Below are positions 39,622 to 52,600 of a DNA stretch of 64,000 nt, one piece after another. The DNA comes from Paraphysomonas bandaiensis (Eukaryota > Chrysophyceae): positions 148,316-212,315 of the forward strand of contig CBFFRP010000277.1 of the NCBI GenBank assembly GCA_965644295.1, given 5' to 3'. Each line of letters opens with the position of its first letter. Positions within the stretch are counted from its first letter, which is position 1. Below the pieces are notes generated by a model. That model searched no databases and was not told where the DNA came from. It was given only the letters and a program-made list of their open reading frames with translations. A program made the position numbers and the translations under genes.

Positions 39622-40092
39622 TATTAAATATATCCTTGTTTAAACTAATATCCTTCATGTCCTCCCTATACAACAGTACGGAGCAGTTGGAGTGGGTGGT
39701 TGCTGAATTGGGACTTGCTTGTGGTAGTGTATACATGGAATACAGAATACAGAATCTGTAATACAATGGGAACATCCGTCTTGCTGCTGACGCTGTCATA
39801 TCACACATGACATTATTGGGAAAACCCGACTCTCCTTCCTCAGGGTCATGCCCTTCCCAAGTCCGTCCGTTTGTTTCCATATTGTACCATTTATTTTTTT
39901 CGTGACCGGCTGGTGTCTGTTAAAACCCAAACCTTCCAGAAAAGGAATTCCATTGAGTCGAAGTGCAATCGACTGTGATGAGAGTTAGATCCCACGCAAC
40001 CGGCTCATTGCTGTGTATACCTATGAAAACATGGCATTTGTGATGTTATATTTTAAACCCCGATAAGTTGATCATATGTAGGTGTTTTTAAG
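39622..40092. promoter_or_regulatory. Divergent intergenic region, ABC1 kinase / HSF-like gene
   Basis: This is 471 bp between opposing start codons. A minus-strand frame up to 39880 overlaps it but lacks conserved content, so I do not extend the kinase upstream. A near-palindromic GGTTTTGGGTTT/AAACCCAAACC arrangement occurs around 39921. I cannot identify a clear heat-shock element. Confidence 0.35.
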
Positions 40093-42146
40093 ATGAAAAA
40101 GGAAGGCATGCACTTTCTGGAGACTCTATTTGAGCTCCTTCAGAACCCTCTTTATACTAAAATATTAGGATGGAAGAGCAGTGGAGACAACTTCGAGATA
40201 AGGAACACTGATCTATTCATTAAGGTAGATTATTTTTAATAATTATAGTGTCCAATATATGTACGTAGATTGTGTTACCGAGATTTTATGAAGATGAGAC
40301 TTATGAGACATTTCTCTCACGATTGGCATCGTTTCGGTTCAAGAAACATGTAGATGACACGGGGTCCCAGTCGTTCTCACATCCCCTTTTTATTAGAGGA
40401 AATAAAAGTTTAATTTCAATGATACTGGAGACGGAAATAGCCGCTGATATGGAGAGCGGGTACAGTAGGAAGCAGGGATCAGCATTTCTTGAGAAATTGT
40501 ATGATATATTAGAAGACTCAAGCTACGAAGATTATATATGCTGGTGTGCAGACGGCACGACTGTATTGGTTAAAAAAGTAGAAGAATTCTCCCAGGTTTA
40601 TCGATTTTGTTTCTGGGGCGCTTGTTGATGTGCCCTTTATTTTCTGCAGATTGTGTTGCCCAAGTTTTACAAGCACAACAACTTTCAGTCCTTCGTCCGA
40701 CAGCTCAACATGTACAGCTTCAACAAAACATCCCATGATGCGAATTGGCGAGAATTCAAGCAACCATTATTTCGGAAGGGTATGCGGAACCTCCTAGGAT
40801 TTATCTCCCGCAAGACTCAGCAGAAGAATTCAAGCGCAAACACAGCATCATCGGTGGACTCCACATCGACTGCAGATATGAAGACACGTCAAAGCTCCGC
40901 TTCGGGCCATATGAGCACAGACCAAGAGAGCGTTGGGTCAGGAACAGGGAGTGACACGTCCATGCGAAAGGTACGTAGCGAGGACATGAAGCCGGTGTAC
41001 TCGCAGGCTCCTCATGGTCATTCTGTCCCCGTCCCTGGGGTTCAAACGCAGATGTTAAAAAATGGGACCACGCTTTCTGGGAGTGAGGCCTCGGAAATAG
41101 CCACACTGCGCAATGACATGATGGTGTTGCAGTCTCGTGTGACGACCCTGGAAGGGCAAATGCAGTATGTGTTCTCGTGTATGCAGTCGAACTGTACAGG
41201 AGGGTCTACAGGTCAGTTTTTACAGTGTTATAAATGTACACCCCTCCTCAACACAAGCACAGCTCTGAAGCGTCCCAGCTATGTCCCCTTTTCACAAACT
41301 CATGAGCCGCATACAAGACATCATGTGATTGGTGGTAATCATGACTCGAAACCTGACCCCACACGCTACAGGGATTCAAAGACTGCACTTAGTGCCCTTT
41401 CATCCGGTGACGAATCTCCCGAGGAGTCCAACTCTGTGACTGCCCAATCCTCTGTGTCAAGTGGGTCTGATTCCTCCGGGCCCAACAGTATACAAAAGGC
41501 CTATTCCCTCAGCGATATATCGTCCAACTCGGCCAATCCCTACAAGGTGAAACCTGCTCTGTCGCATGTGTCATTTATTGTCAGCAAGCTACTCGATGGT
41601 CATTTATGTTAGTATGTGTTTGAGCGTAGGGTTCTGTTGGTGCATTTGTCCGTGCACAATCTGTAGCGGGAGCTCCCTGTCGTATGGAAGGTGTCCGACT
41701 GAAACAGCGCAACCGTACTGTATCCACTGGTTATGATAATTTCGAGTCTGAGTACGTTTCCTCTGCTATTGGAGAAGACTACGACAAGGCACACTACTGT
41801 CATAGAAGCGGAAAGCAAGGAGTGGATGCAATTCTGTCCGCTGCTGAAGGGCTTGTGCGGGTGTCTCATTCCATTCAGTCGCCACGAAAACAGCTACTCA
41901 CAGAGGGTATGGGATTTAGTGAAAAGAATTTTAACAGTAGACGCCGAGATGATTCATCTGGGGCGGGCGAACCGTATATGAAGAGGTATCGTACTACATA
42001 TGTCGCTTATGAAGGTGCTTATGATATACTCTTTTAGGATGAGGTCCACAAGTGAGGTTACTGTGTCGAGTTCCTCGTCAGGTGGCTCTTCAGCCTCACA
42101 GTATGAAGGCAGATATTTATCGAAAATGGCCACACATGGGAAGTAA
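40093..42146 (+). CDS. Transcription factor with two tandem HSF-type DNA-binding domains
   Basis: Five exons (40093-40224, 40269-40595, 40650-41607, 41667-41985, 42038-42146) give 614 residues. Two HSF-type winged-helix domains occur in tandem. Domain 1 (about residues 6-100) contains FLETLFELLQ, IVLPRFYED and FLSRLASFRFKKH. Domain 2 (about 123-215) contains FLEKLYDILED, IVLPKFYKHNNFQSFVRQL and NMYSFNKT, and is much nearer the canonical recognition helix. Each domain is split by an intron at the same position, just before IVLP. A heptad-like segment (SEIATLRNDMMVLQSRVTTLEGQM) follows and could serve as the trimerisation coiled coil, then a long Ser-rich tail. Inferred role: a nuclear, sequence-specific regulator in the expanded stramenopile HSF group. 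Domain 1 lacks the canonical recognition-helix sequence and may bind a different site or act in protein contact. Confidence 0.93.
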
Positions 42147-43344
42147 CTGAGTGGGCAATGTTTGTGCGTGTGTATCACGCTTAGTAAAAGGAAAGTGCCA
42201 ACTTACATCGGGACTGGAAGCTACATAGGTAGCGAATAGAGTTTTCATGGTTATTGCAAGGGGTTGCGCACCAAGATGTTTACATTGACGCCATTTTCCA
42301 CAATGATTAACTTTTTGCAAGCATCACAACAATTCTGCATTTCAAATTATGTTATATCATAATCAACTTTTTTATTTCCTACATTAATGTAACGACGTAA
42401 ATAGATGCAATGTTAATCCAAATCGGAATGCGTTTCTGTATTGAAGGTATATTTCATAGATAATGCAATATTTTTAAGAGTGCCGTACTTACATTTCAAC
42501 ACTGCATCCAATAGAGAAACTTGTAATAGTCATGACAACTGTGTCTATTTATATTCACAATGGCAATGTGTTAATAATATTCATTGTACAACAAGTATGT
42601 AAGGTAAGTACCCAAGTAATCACTCACTCTTATAAATGCTTTTCCAGTTCCCTTCCACTTGATTTACGTTGCTTCTCTTAGTGATTTCTAAATGGCATTA
42701 TTTTTCTTTGGTTCTACTTGAACAAATTTGCTCCACAGATACGGGTGTGTAAGACAGGGCCTGGTAACCATTAATGGTAATGCCATTATAATTGCCGGGA
42801 ACTGGACTACCATTAATGGGCCATTAATGGTCATCAGGCCCTGGTGTAAGACACCTAATTATAACTTATCCAACCCAAATTTACGCATTTATGGTGTCCA
42901 CAACCTGGCTTAAGTTACAATTGCACTGCCGGACTCAAGAGGAACAGCGGTAAAGCTATGAAGTGACGATTACTAATGAATCATGTGCTAATTACACCAA
43001 GCTCAACTACTGCAGCATCTCTTGCACCCAATCAACAACTTCCGTTACTCTTATCTGTCCGTTTATCAACCCTCTACTACTACCCACCCACCAGTGTCAA
43101 TTGCATAGCTAAGTACCTAGCTCCTAGTAGAGTTGCAACGCAGTAGTGGAAGTAATATAGACCGTCAAATTATTAAACTTCATAAACAATAGCAGTATTC
43201 TAAAAATAAATGCGTTCCATTGAATAAAACACATTATATAATTCTTGAAGACCCTTACATTATATGGAATGAGCTACTACTACCTTTTGGTGCAATCGAA
43301 ATTTAAACCCAGCACATGTAGGTCATATGTTCACTCAGCAATGT
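42147..43344. other. Intergenic region
   Basis: Shared 3' region of the HSF-like gene (+) and the chitin synthase gene (-). It contains the small palindromic element at 42755-42844; otherwise AT-rich with no gene seen. Confidence 0.55.
42755..42844. mobile_element. Short palindromic MITE-like element, copy 1
   Basis: About 90 bp with terminal inverted repeats of 22-23 bp (CAGGGCCTGGTAACCATTAA at the left; the reverse complement of the right end reads CAGGGCCTGATGACCATTAA). The core has the phrase GCCATTATAATTGCCGGGAA. A second copy is at 59740-59824 in the opposite orientation. It has no coding capacity. The repeated CCATTAATGG palindrome occurs several times inside. Confidence 0.7.
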
Positions 43345-46256
43345 TCAACTTGAAGATAGGTCGCTATCGTTTCCGTTATACAATTCACTCGTAACAATAT
43401 CCTCACAGTTGACATGACCATTGCCTTCTTTACAAATGTCAAAACTATAGCGTTTTTCTTGCATTTGTTCTTTCAGCTGCATAATACCATTTAATTCGTC
43501 CAACCTTTCCTGCATCTTCTTATCAAACATTTCATTGTATTCCAAATGAGTTTCTAAAACGTCTTGTCGTACCGTTCTTTCAATCAGTTGGCGTTCATTC
43601 GTCATAAATACGCAGCCCTTTTTTAGGGTAGATATGCAAACAGCAATGATATTCACGAATACAGGCGTCAAAAATATGAAGAACAAAGCGACTACAAGAG
43701 CTCTTTGGTTGATAAGGTTCGAGGAATTTCCACCTCCATACTCAGGGTCCACAGCAAGAACACAAACAACTCCCAATACGATGTTGAAAATGGTAAATGT
43801 CATACACAAGAGGTTTGTCAGATGCTTTGGTTCTGTAATGTGAAAGAAAGCAGCAATATCCACGACGCTGATCTTTAAACAGCAACAGTCAAAACTGAAA
43901 TTTCTAGACTGCCTAATACCCTCATTAACAGCTTGTGTAGTACTCTCAGTGCCATCAGATGACCACGATACATCATGTATGTTTGCTAGTGCGTAGAAAG
44001 CGATCATGTAGTTGTAGAACAACAAGGCCAATGCGTACTGAATATAGACCGACATGTAGACCCATATGGTACTTGGCTCACATTTCAAAAAGGCCAAAAT
44101 AAAAGGACACAGTGAAATCAGGAGCACTACGACTTGAAAGAACGAAAATCCGTTCCAATAAGTGTAATAGAAAAATGCCCCTGTCAGATATATCATGATA
44201 CAGCCCGATACGACAATTGATATCACTGCTATTGGCACCACCACTGTTTTTTCGTAATCAGCTAAGGATGCTGTCCCTGTTTCCTACATTTAGAAATAGA
44301 GTTCATTCCGATATACGTGTAGATTGAATTAGACTCACCTTGTTCCTTATCACAACACCATTGTCGTCTGTCTTCAGACACCATCTCAGCAATCCGAAAG
44401 GAAAGTGATCGGCAATGTAGCAGATCGATGGCTCGCACCAATAACTGAAAGTAAAACGATTAAGATAATCAACGAAGACGATTAAAACTTCATGGTACGT
44501 ACCTGCAGCGTAGACAACTCCCTAGGGCTTTTAATTTCTCTGTGCACCAGGGTGTCAGAGCTGTGGTCCATGAGACGACAACAACGAACCATGACCAGCC
44601 CAAAAAGTATCCAATGTATCGCCAAATAGATTTCCCAGTACTCTTGTCCAGATAAATGAGCGCCGTGGCGATTGCATATATCACCACAATGGGAGAAAGT
44701 AATACAACAACACTCTGCCAGAGCTGAAAAAACAAGAAGGCTTTATTAGCAATATAACGTGTCCCTGTCATCTTATTTCCCGCATTCACCAATAGCAACC
44801 ATGTGTTTATTACCTCAGTCCCATTGATCCACCGCCTGCGCTGCTTAAACAGAGACATAATACATCTCATCGGGTCATAATAGAAACATGTCCCTGTTGT
44901 AATGTGAGTTCTCATACCAGTCATGGCGGTCACTATGAACGAGAGGATACGATCCTCAGCGAGGCGAGCATTGGACCATATCATCCTTTCGAACAGCGAG
45001 CCTTCTTCCATTCCTAATATATCCTGAGTAAGTTGGAAGTATTTGTCGATCACTCCTTTCTCTATCATGGGCTCGAGGTCATAGAGCTGGCAAGGACCTG
45101 GCAGGACAGGCAGAGAGCCTATCATATTAAACGCTTCCATGTTCAAGTGGAACGTGGCTTCAAACTCCGCTACTTGAAGTGGAACAACCGAAAACAACCA
45201 CTCGTAGAGGGATGGGAGCGATTTATTGGCTTCTGATAGGATCGGCTCATGTTCTCTCGTAGTATTCTCATTAAGATGTCTCCCCGCCACCTCACCAGTA
45301 GTATTGTCGTCATCTCGTTTCGGTAATAACTCCCGTGATTCCTTCGCAAATAACCATCTTGCCATTGGTTCCAAAACATGGGCACGCTGACGTGCAGTTA
45401 AGCCAATAATTTGGCGATCTGAATTCATCTTCACTGCAAAGAGAAATGCATTATACTATGAAAGTGTATCCACCCACAGATATACCTATCATACGCCTCA
45501 AACAGGGTGCATCCAGCACTGTTCCGCAGTCGACGAACATAATATATCGCGATCTGGCGCTGTAGCAGGCAAGGCAGTGACTGTGGGCCTTGCCCTGATT
45601 GAGGTCTTTGACAACAATCGCCATATCCAACACCCCAAGGTGATGGTTTATAGGCCAGTGTCCCTGGAGGATGAAGTTCGGATTAGAGGGGTCAGCCCTA
45701 TAGTTCTCGTCCAACACTTTCTCTCTATGGGCCTCCCACGTATCAATATTCGGGATGAAGCCGTTCTCAGAGGACCTCTGTATATGAATACTTAAGTCAT
45801 AATGATACGGAAGAGTAAATATATACATAGATCTCATTCCTTGGATGAGTGGGGGGCTCGTACCTGGATGGTGGGAATCAGGTCTGTGTGAATGATAGGA
45901 TGATCTGACCGGGAAGGGTCTTTGGACTTCCTCTTGATGCCATCGACGATCACAACCACCTTGACAGGACCGATATCACAGGCAGCATGGCGTATATTAG
46001 CAGCAATTCCATGCAGAGTAATTACAAGATCTTGATACGACTCATTGTACATCAAGACGAACACTGTGGTCTCGGTATAGTTTTCATCGTGGTATAGATT
46101 CGTGGCAGTGGTGGCTCCAAGCTCCTTCAGTGCAACGATTTCCTTAAGATTAGTGGGCAAATCACTGATGGAAGTGTAAATAGCTGGAGTTGCTCTTGGA
46201 AGAGAAGAGTAGGATCGTAATAAAGACCCCCTTCTGAGTTGTGAGGCCTGTAACAT
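43345..46256 (-). CDS. Chitin synthase
   Basis: This membrane glycosyltransferase (GT2) polymerises GlcNAc from UDP-GlcNAc into chitin at the cell surface. Five exons on the minus strand (46256-45864, 45777-45486, 45433-44503, 44444-44339, 44283-43345) give 886 residues. Visible: ETTVFVLMYNES near the N-terminus, MFVDCGT in the donor-binding region, the EDR motif in ARLAEDRILS, the catalytic QRRRW (KQRRRWINGTE), and the family hallmark NIHDVSW. Several membrane segments follow QRRRW (for example VVVLLSPIVVIYAIATALIY), with more in exon 5, and a cytoplasmic C-terminal coiled-coil-like tail. The N-terminal cytoplasmic part is short; an upstream exon cannot be excluded. The start lies 408 bp from that of the divergent giant surface protein, which suggests shared regulation of wall or scale components. 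Confidence 0.94.
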
Positions 46257-46664
46257 GCTCGGATTGTGGGAGATATCGGTGAAGATGTTTCCTTAATGAG
46301 TATTAAATAGTGAGTGTCTTTATGTGTTGATGCTAGCTTTCTAAGAAATCGTATTTCTGCAAGATACGCACACCAGTTGAAGTTTACCAGACATTTCCTA
46401 CTTCTCGGAAAACCTATCCGCGGAATATCTTTCACTCCAAACTGTAAAATAACCCTACATACTAACCACCCACACATACTGTACATCACTAACTCACTTG
46501 AATTCAACAGCACACTACTCATAGAAGTGTTCAGCATATTAAACACGCACTCCATCAAGCACATATTACTCACTTCATATCCTGATATAGTGACAGTGGA
46601 AAACACTTTGCTACGAAATATCTACTTTTTTGTCACATAATCCATCTTTTTGTGAGATATTAAC
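46257..46664. promoter_or_regulatory. Divergent intergenic region, chitin synthase / repeat-rich surface protein
   Basis: 408 bp between the two opposing start codons. Both products are predicted cell-surface membrane proteins, so a shared bidirectional promoter is plausible. No individual site could be named. Confidence 0.45.
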
Positions 46665-49600
46665 ATGAAAATGACCAATTTTGAGAGCAGATATTTATTC
46701 ACTGCACTGATTTTGTTCTCACATATTTGTGCAGTTCGAAGCGGCTTCATTTACTGCACTGGTGATGATGCAGATGATAGCGGACACTGCGAAACATACT
46801 ATGCTTGTGGTGGGCTCATGGGCACAATCACTGGCCTTGCCGTTTCGAAGTCTGGAGTTCAAAGCACTCTGAAGGACGCTCTTCTTGTGGGTGCGACTGG
46901 CAGGGCTAGATCAGCTGCTGTAAACTGGTATGGTGGAGGTGGATATACATATGATGAGATCACTGAAATTGATGATATTTTAGCTGTGAATTTCACGAAT
47001 TATAAGGTAAGTGCTTCGTAACTAAGCAGATGTTTTGTTAAGCGCTTCCTGTTGATTTCTATGCAATGTGCGAGCTAGGTTATCCATATTCCATCCATGT
47101 CAGCTCACACATCGGGTGGTATCTCATGCTCCCAGTTGTCAGCTATCACCTCTCGTGAAGCTGATATTCAAACCTTCGTTAATGTTCATGGTGGCTCTAT
47201 AGTAGCCATGATGTTGAATGGCTGCCAGGATGCCTACACATGGTTACCAGTATCTCTGGAGTCGACGGCCTACACCTACTCACAGGTCATATATGTATGC
47301 ATTTATTTTGTCATCACTGATTACAGATCATTGGTTATTCCGCTAACAGGTAACCATAACCGATAACCTGCGCCAAATTCTTCCAAGTATATCGGATACC
47401 GCCCTCGATCATGTCGCCTACCATGCCACCTTTCCCGGCTCAGATTGGGGGGGGCTGAAATGCTTCGCTTTCGCCTCTAATAATGAGTGTGCCATTCTAG
47501 GGGGGGAGAATGTCACCCTAACGAATCCACCCACATCGGCCCCAACATCTCCCACTGCACAACCTTCGGGATGGCCAACTGGACAGCCAACTGGACAGCC
47601 CACAGGGCAGCCCACAGGACGACCTTCTGGCTCTCCTAGTGGTTTACCATCAGGACAACCTACTGCCGTCCCTACTAGTCCGTCAGGGCAGCCCACAGGA
47701 CAACCAACTGGGGTACCAACTGGGATACCTACTGGGATACCTACTGGGCAACCCACAGGGGAACCATCTGGGGTACCAACTGGGATACCTACTGGGCAGC
47801 CCACAGGGCAACCCACAGGACAGCCAACTGAAGTACCAACTGGGGTACCGACTGGGCAGCCCACAGGGCAACCCACAGGACAGCCAACTGAAGTACCAAC
47901 TGGGATACCTACTGGGCAGCCCACAGGGCAACCCACAGGACAACCAACTGAAGTACCAACTGGGGTACCTACTGGGATACCTACTGGGCAACCCACAGGA
48001 GAACCATCTGGTTCTCCCACTCGAGTCCCCACCACTATTCCAACTACATTGCCTACTGGAAAACCCACAGTTCAGCCAACAGCACTACCGAGCAGTGTGC
48101 CGACAAGCACACCCAGTGGGCAACCTTCTGCCCTACCTTCAACTGACCCGTCATCTCGCCCCTCACCATTCCCTTCATGTACTCCTACAAGTGAGCCTAT
48201 TGGGGAGCCGACGGTCATGCCCAGCAGCACACCGAGTGGTGGGCCAACCATTGAGCCGTCAGAGCAACCCTCTGGTCAACCCTCTGTGCTTCCTTCATCA
48301 TTGCCCTCACGAACGCCATCTGGACAACCCACAGGTCAACCCACTAGTCGTCCAACTCGGAGACCGTCTAGCCAGCCAACTGGACAACCATCAGGACGAC
48401 CTTCTGGCTCTCCTAGTGGTTTACCATCAGGACAACCTACTGCCGTCCCTACTAGTCCGTCTGTGCAACCCACAGGACAACCAACTGGGGTACCAACTGG
48501 AGTACCTACTGGGATACCTACTGGGCAACCCACAGGAGAACCATCTGGACAACCCACTCGAGTCCCTACCACTATTCCAACTACATTGCCTACTAGAAAA
48601 CCCACAGTTCAGCCAACAGCACTACCGAGCAGTGTGCCGACAAGCACGCCCAGTGGGGTGCCGTCAGAGCGCCCTTCTGGTCAACCCTCCATTCGTCCTT
48701 CATCATTTCCTTCACGAATGCCATCTGGACAACCTACAGGTCAACCAACTGGTCAGCCTACTTGGCAACCATCAAGCCAGCCAACCGGACAACCTTCTGG
48801 AAATCCCACCTGTTGGCCCTCTGGCGTTCCCACAACTGTGCCGACATATACACCCACCAGCCCTACGTCTATCCCTTCCTGCATTCCAACGCATGTCCCC
48901 TCTGCAACGCCATCAGCACAACCCTCCGGATATCCCACAAATCACCCATCCCTGTCCAGTGGATATAAAATAGTGGAAACTGTAGGCACGAATGATGTCA
49001 CTACAGGTGTATCACACACATTTTTTGGTTTGCGTGGGACATACCCCTCTTTCCTCATGGTGGAGGTATTGGAGACTGACTATGAGGCAGCAGATGAGGC
49101 TATCACTGGCATATTTGTAAATAACATATCTATACTTTCGTACTGCAATCCTGGTGTTGACCGTGGGATAGCATACTTCCCATGCTTAAAAAACTACGAA
49201 GTATCAGGAATGGAAGATAACAGTGGCCGTTTGGAGGTGATTGTGGTGGCAGACCCCTCTGTAGATCATTCCCCTAGTGGATCATATGCTTTACAAGTGA
49301 GAATGACGTTGTCGAATTACCAAGTCGACTCTCATGCACCGACGCTTATGCCAGTAGGTGTCCCGACCGCTGCTCCAAGCGTATCTTTAGTTCCATCTGC
49401 AACACCAGCAACTGCTGCTCCGACCGTAGAAGATTTTTATGATGTACAAGAGATATTTACGAACGACGTAGTACAAGGAGTGCATTTGCTGTACCCTAAT
49501 ATCGTATCGAAAAGGTTCAACCATCTATTTGTTCGAGTAGAGATAATTCCCACTGACTATGACGATAGTTTTGAGACAGCTAATGTGACAGCAAATGGTC

Positions 49601-52600
49601 ATAGCTTGGTCCAGCGTTGTCACCCAGGAGCAAGAAATTCCACTTCCTATTTTACATGTGTGGTAGATGCGGATGTGATTAATATTTTATCCAATGGCAG
49701 CCTGACTATTACCGTGGTTGCACATAATGAGGTGGACGCTTATCCGTACAAAGGGAATCTCTTGTATGCTAGAATTACTGTATCTAATCATCGGCAAATG
49801 TCGGCTGCTCCGACAACAATCCCAACATCTCTTCCTACGTCACCAACGTCTCTTCCCTCAGGTCAACCATCCAGGCACCCATCTGAATCGCCATCAGGCC
49901 AACCAAGTTATGTGCCAACGGGACAACCTACGTGTGAGCCAACCAGTAAACCGTCGACACAACCATCGTCTCAACCGTCAGGTCGGCCCACAGGGCAACC
50001 CAGTGGTTTCCCGACCAGTCTACCGTCTGGACAGCCATCTGGGCAACCGACAGGACAACCTACGGGTCAACCTACGTGTGAGCCAACCAGTAAACCGTCG
50101 ACACAACCATCGTCTCAACCGTCAGGTCGGCCTACAGGGCAACCCAGTGGTTTCCCGACCAGTCTACCGTCTGGACAGCCATCTGGGCAACCGACAGGAC
50201 AACCTACGGGTCAACCTACGTGTGAGCCAACCAGTAAACCGTCGACACAACCATCGTCTCAACCGTCAGGTCGGCCCACAGGGCAACCCAGTGGTTTCCC
50301 GACCAGTCTACCGTCTGGACAGCCATCTGGGCAACCGACAGGACAACCTACGGGTCAACCTACGTGTGAGCCAACCAGTAAACCGTCGACACAACCATCG
50401 TCTCAACCGTCAGGTCGGCCCACAGGGCAACCCAGTGGTTTCCCGACCAGTCTACCGTCTGGACAGCCATCTGGGCAACCGACAGGAAAACCTACGGGTC
50501 AACCTACGTGTGAGCCAACCAGTAAACCGTCGACACAACCATCGTCTCAACCGTCAGGTCGGCCTACAGGGCAACCCAGTGGTTTCCCGACCAGTCTACC
50601 ATCTGGACAGCCATCTGGGCAACCGACAGGACAACCTACGGGTCAACCTACGGGTCAACCTACGTGTGAGCCAACCAGTAAACCGTCGACACAACCATCG
50701 TCTCAACCGTCAGGTCGGCCCACAGGGCAACCCAGTGGTTTCCCGACCAGTCTACCGTCTGGACAGCCATCTGGGCAACCGACAGGACAACCTACGGGTC
50801 AACCTACGTGTGAGCCAACCAGTAAACCGTCGACACAACCATCGTCTCAACCGTCAGGTCGGCCCACAGGGCAACCCAGTGGTTTCCCGACCAGTCTACC
50901 GTCTGGACAGCCATCTGGGCAACCGACAGGACAACCTACGGGTCAACCTACGTGTGAGCCAACCAGTAAACCGTCGACACAACCATCGTCTCAACCGTCA
51001 GGTCGGCCTACAGGGCAACCCAGTGGTTTCCCGACCAGTCTACCGTCTGGACAGCCATCTGGGCAACCGACAGGAAAACCATCAGGTGAACCCTCAGGGC
51101 AGCCATCCGGGCTGCCGACAGGGGAACCTACAGGGCAACCCAGTGGTTTCCCGACGAGTCAACCGTCAGGCCATCCAGCCAGCGTGCCTACAGCGCAACC
51201 GACGGGTCATCCATCAGCGCAGCCAACCAGTCATCCGTCGACTCAACCGTCAGGGCTGCCTACAGGGCAACCCACAGCTGTTCCTACAGTTGTTCCCAGT
51301 TTTACTTACATGCCTACTGCGATTTATGCTAGCTTTGGAGTGTCAGTATACACACAAGGTATATCTTCTTGTACAGGCGAGGTTGAAATAGCTACAGAAG
51401 TATTGACAATGCTCATTGCGTCTAGTATCCCAAAGGCTCATCACATCAATCTCACACATTCTAGTGTTGATGCATGTCTCCATGCCAGAAGATTGAAATC
51501 AAGAACATTGCAAGCAGCAAGTTTAGCGAACTTTAGTTTCTCTTTCAGCGTTGATGTCAATGATTTTGTGTCAGAAAATCAAGACCCGACTGAAGAAATT
51601 CTCGGATATCTATACGCTTTAAATCTCGCCGTTGACCGTGGCGAGACCCACCAGATGCTCGTTTATTTCTGCACTAATCACAATTGTACAACTATGCCAG
51701 ACCTGGCTGTGAAGGCCCTGAAGATGGAGTACCAGAAAGCAGTTTCCAAGGACCCCGAATCGCCTCCAGATTCGCAGTCCTCAAAACAAGAGCCCAATGA
51801 AGTTTTGGCGAATTTAATAACGTTTAAAGCAGTTCTTATATATGCATCTGTGGCCACAGGCATGGCGTTGCTGTTTTGTGCCTTCCTCTCGTGGGCACGG
51901 CATCGCGTATCAACAGAATCCAAGAAAAATAAAATTGTAACAATGCAGAAGGAGGAGAATAAAGATTCTTTGTTTGAAAATGTAGTCGGGCGTCAGGCTG
52001 GCAGCGGAGTTGACATTGTTAGCATTCCATTACAGGCTTGCTGTCTAATTATTGGCCCGACTGTGTTCTTTACCGTGTTCTGGTGGAATATGCTGATTCG
52101 AACGCAAACATTTGCGGTGAAAGTTTTGGGATCTATCGGGACGCCAATTCCATCACTGACTATCGTGTATTTAATCGCCCGTTACAAGTATTCTGGCAAA
52201 TTTAAAGGTGCGAGTTTCTTTATAACATTACATGATATACGCTGACACTGAGCATTTCTAACTGTTTGTTTTCCCATGTATCACTTTAAGGCGACAAAAG
52301 TTTGCAAGACCTTATGCTGTGGGGTCACGAAAACTCACAAGTTAACGTTTTCGCAATTCCGTTCGGTGTAGTCGTCGCCTTATGCTCAATTATACCAGAT
52401 TCAGTTGCGCTCTTGCCTTGGAAATCTACTCCATACTCACGTATAACCAAGTTTCCCGACATTCACATGTTAAAAATGTGTACATATTGCACGTTTGCCA
52501 AGGAGGTTTTTTTCACAGTGACAACCGTATTGAGTAGAATATACGACACCAATGTCATTGACCCCACCATCTTAGTCTTTACAATGTATTTTAGTGTAGT

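Noticed and set aside
39485-39880. 131-codon minus-strand frame as an upstream start for the ABC1 kinase
   Set aside because: It is in a different frame from the first kinase exon and would need an extra intron. The Met at 39621 already gives a good targeting sequence.
49718-51391. 557-codon alternative frame across the 144-bp array
   Set aside because: It is the out-of-frame reading of the repeat. The annotated frame links in phase with signal peptide, ectodomain and membrane segments.
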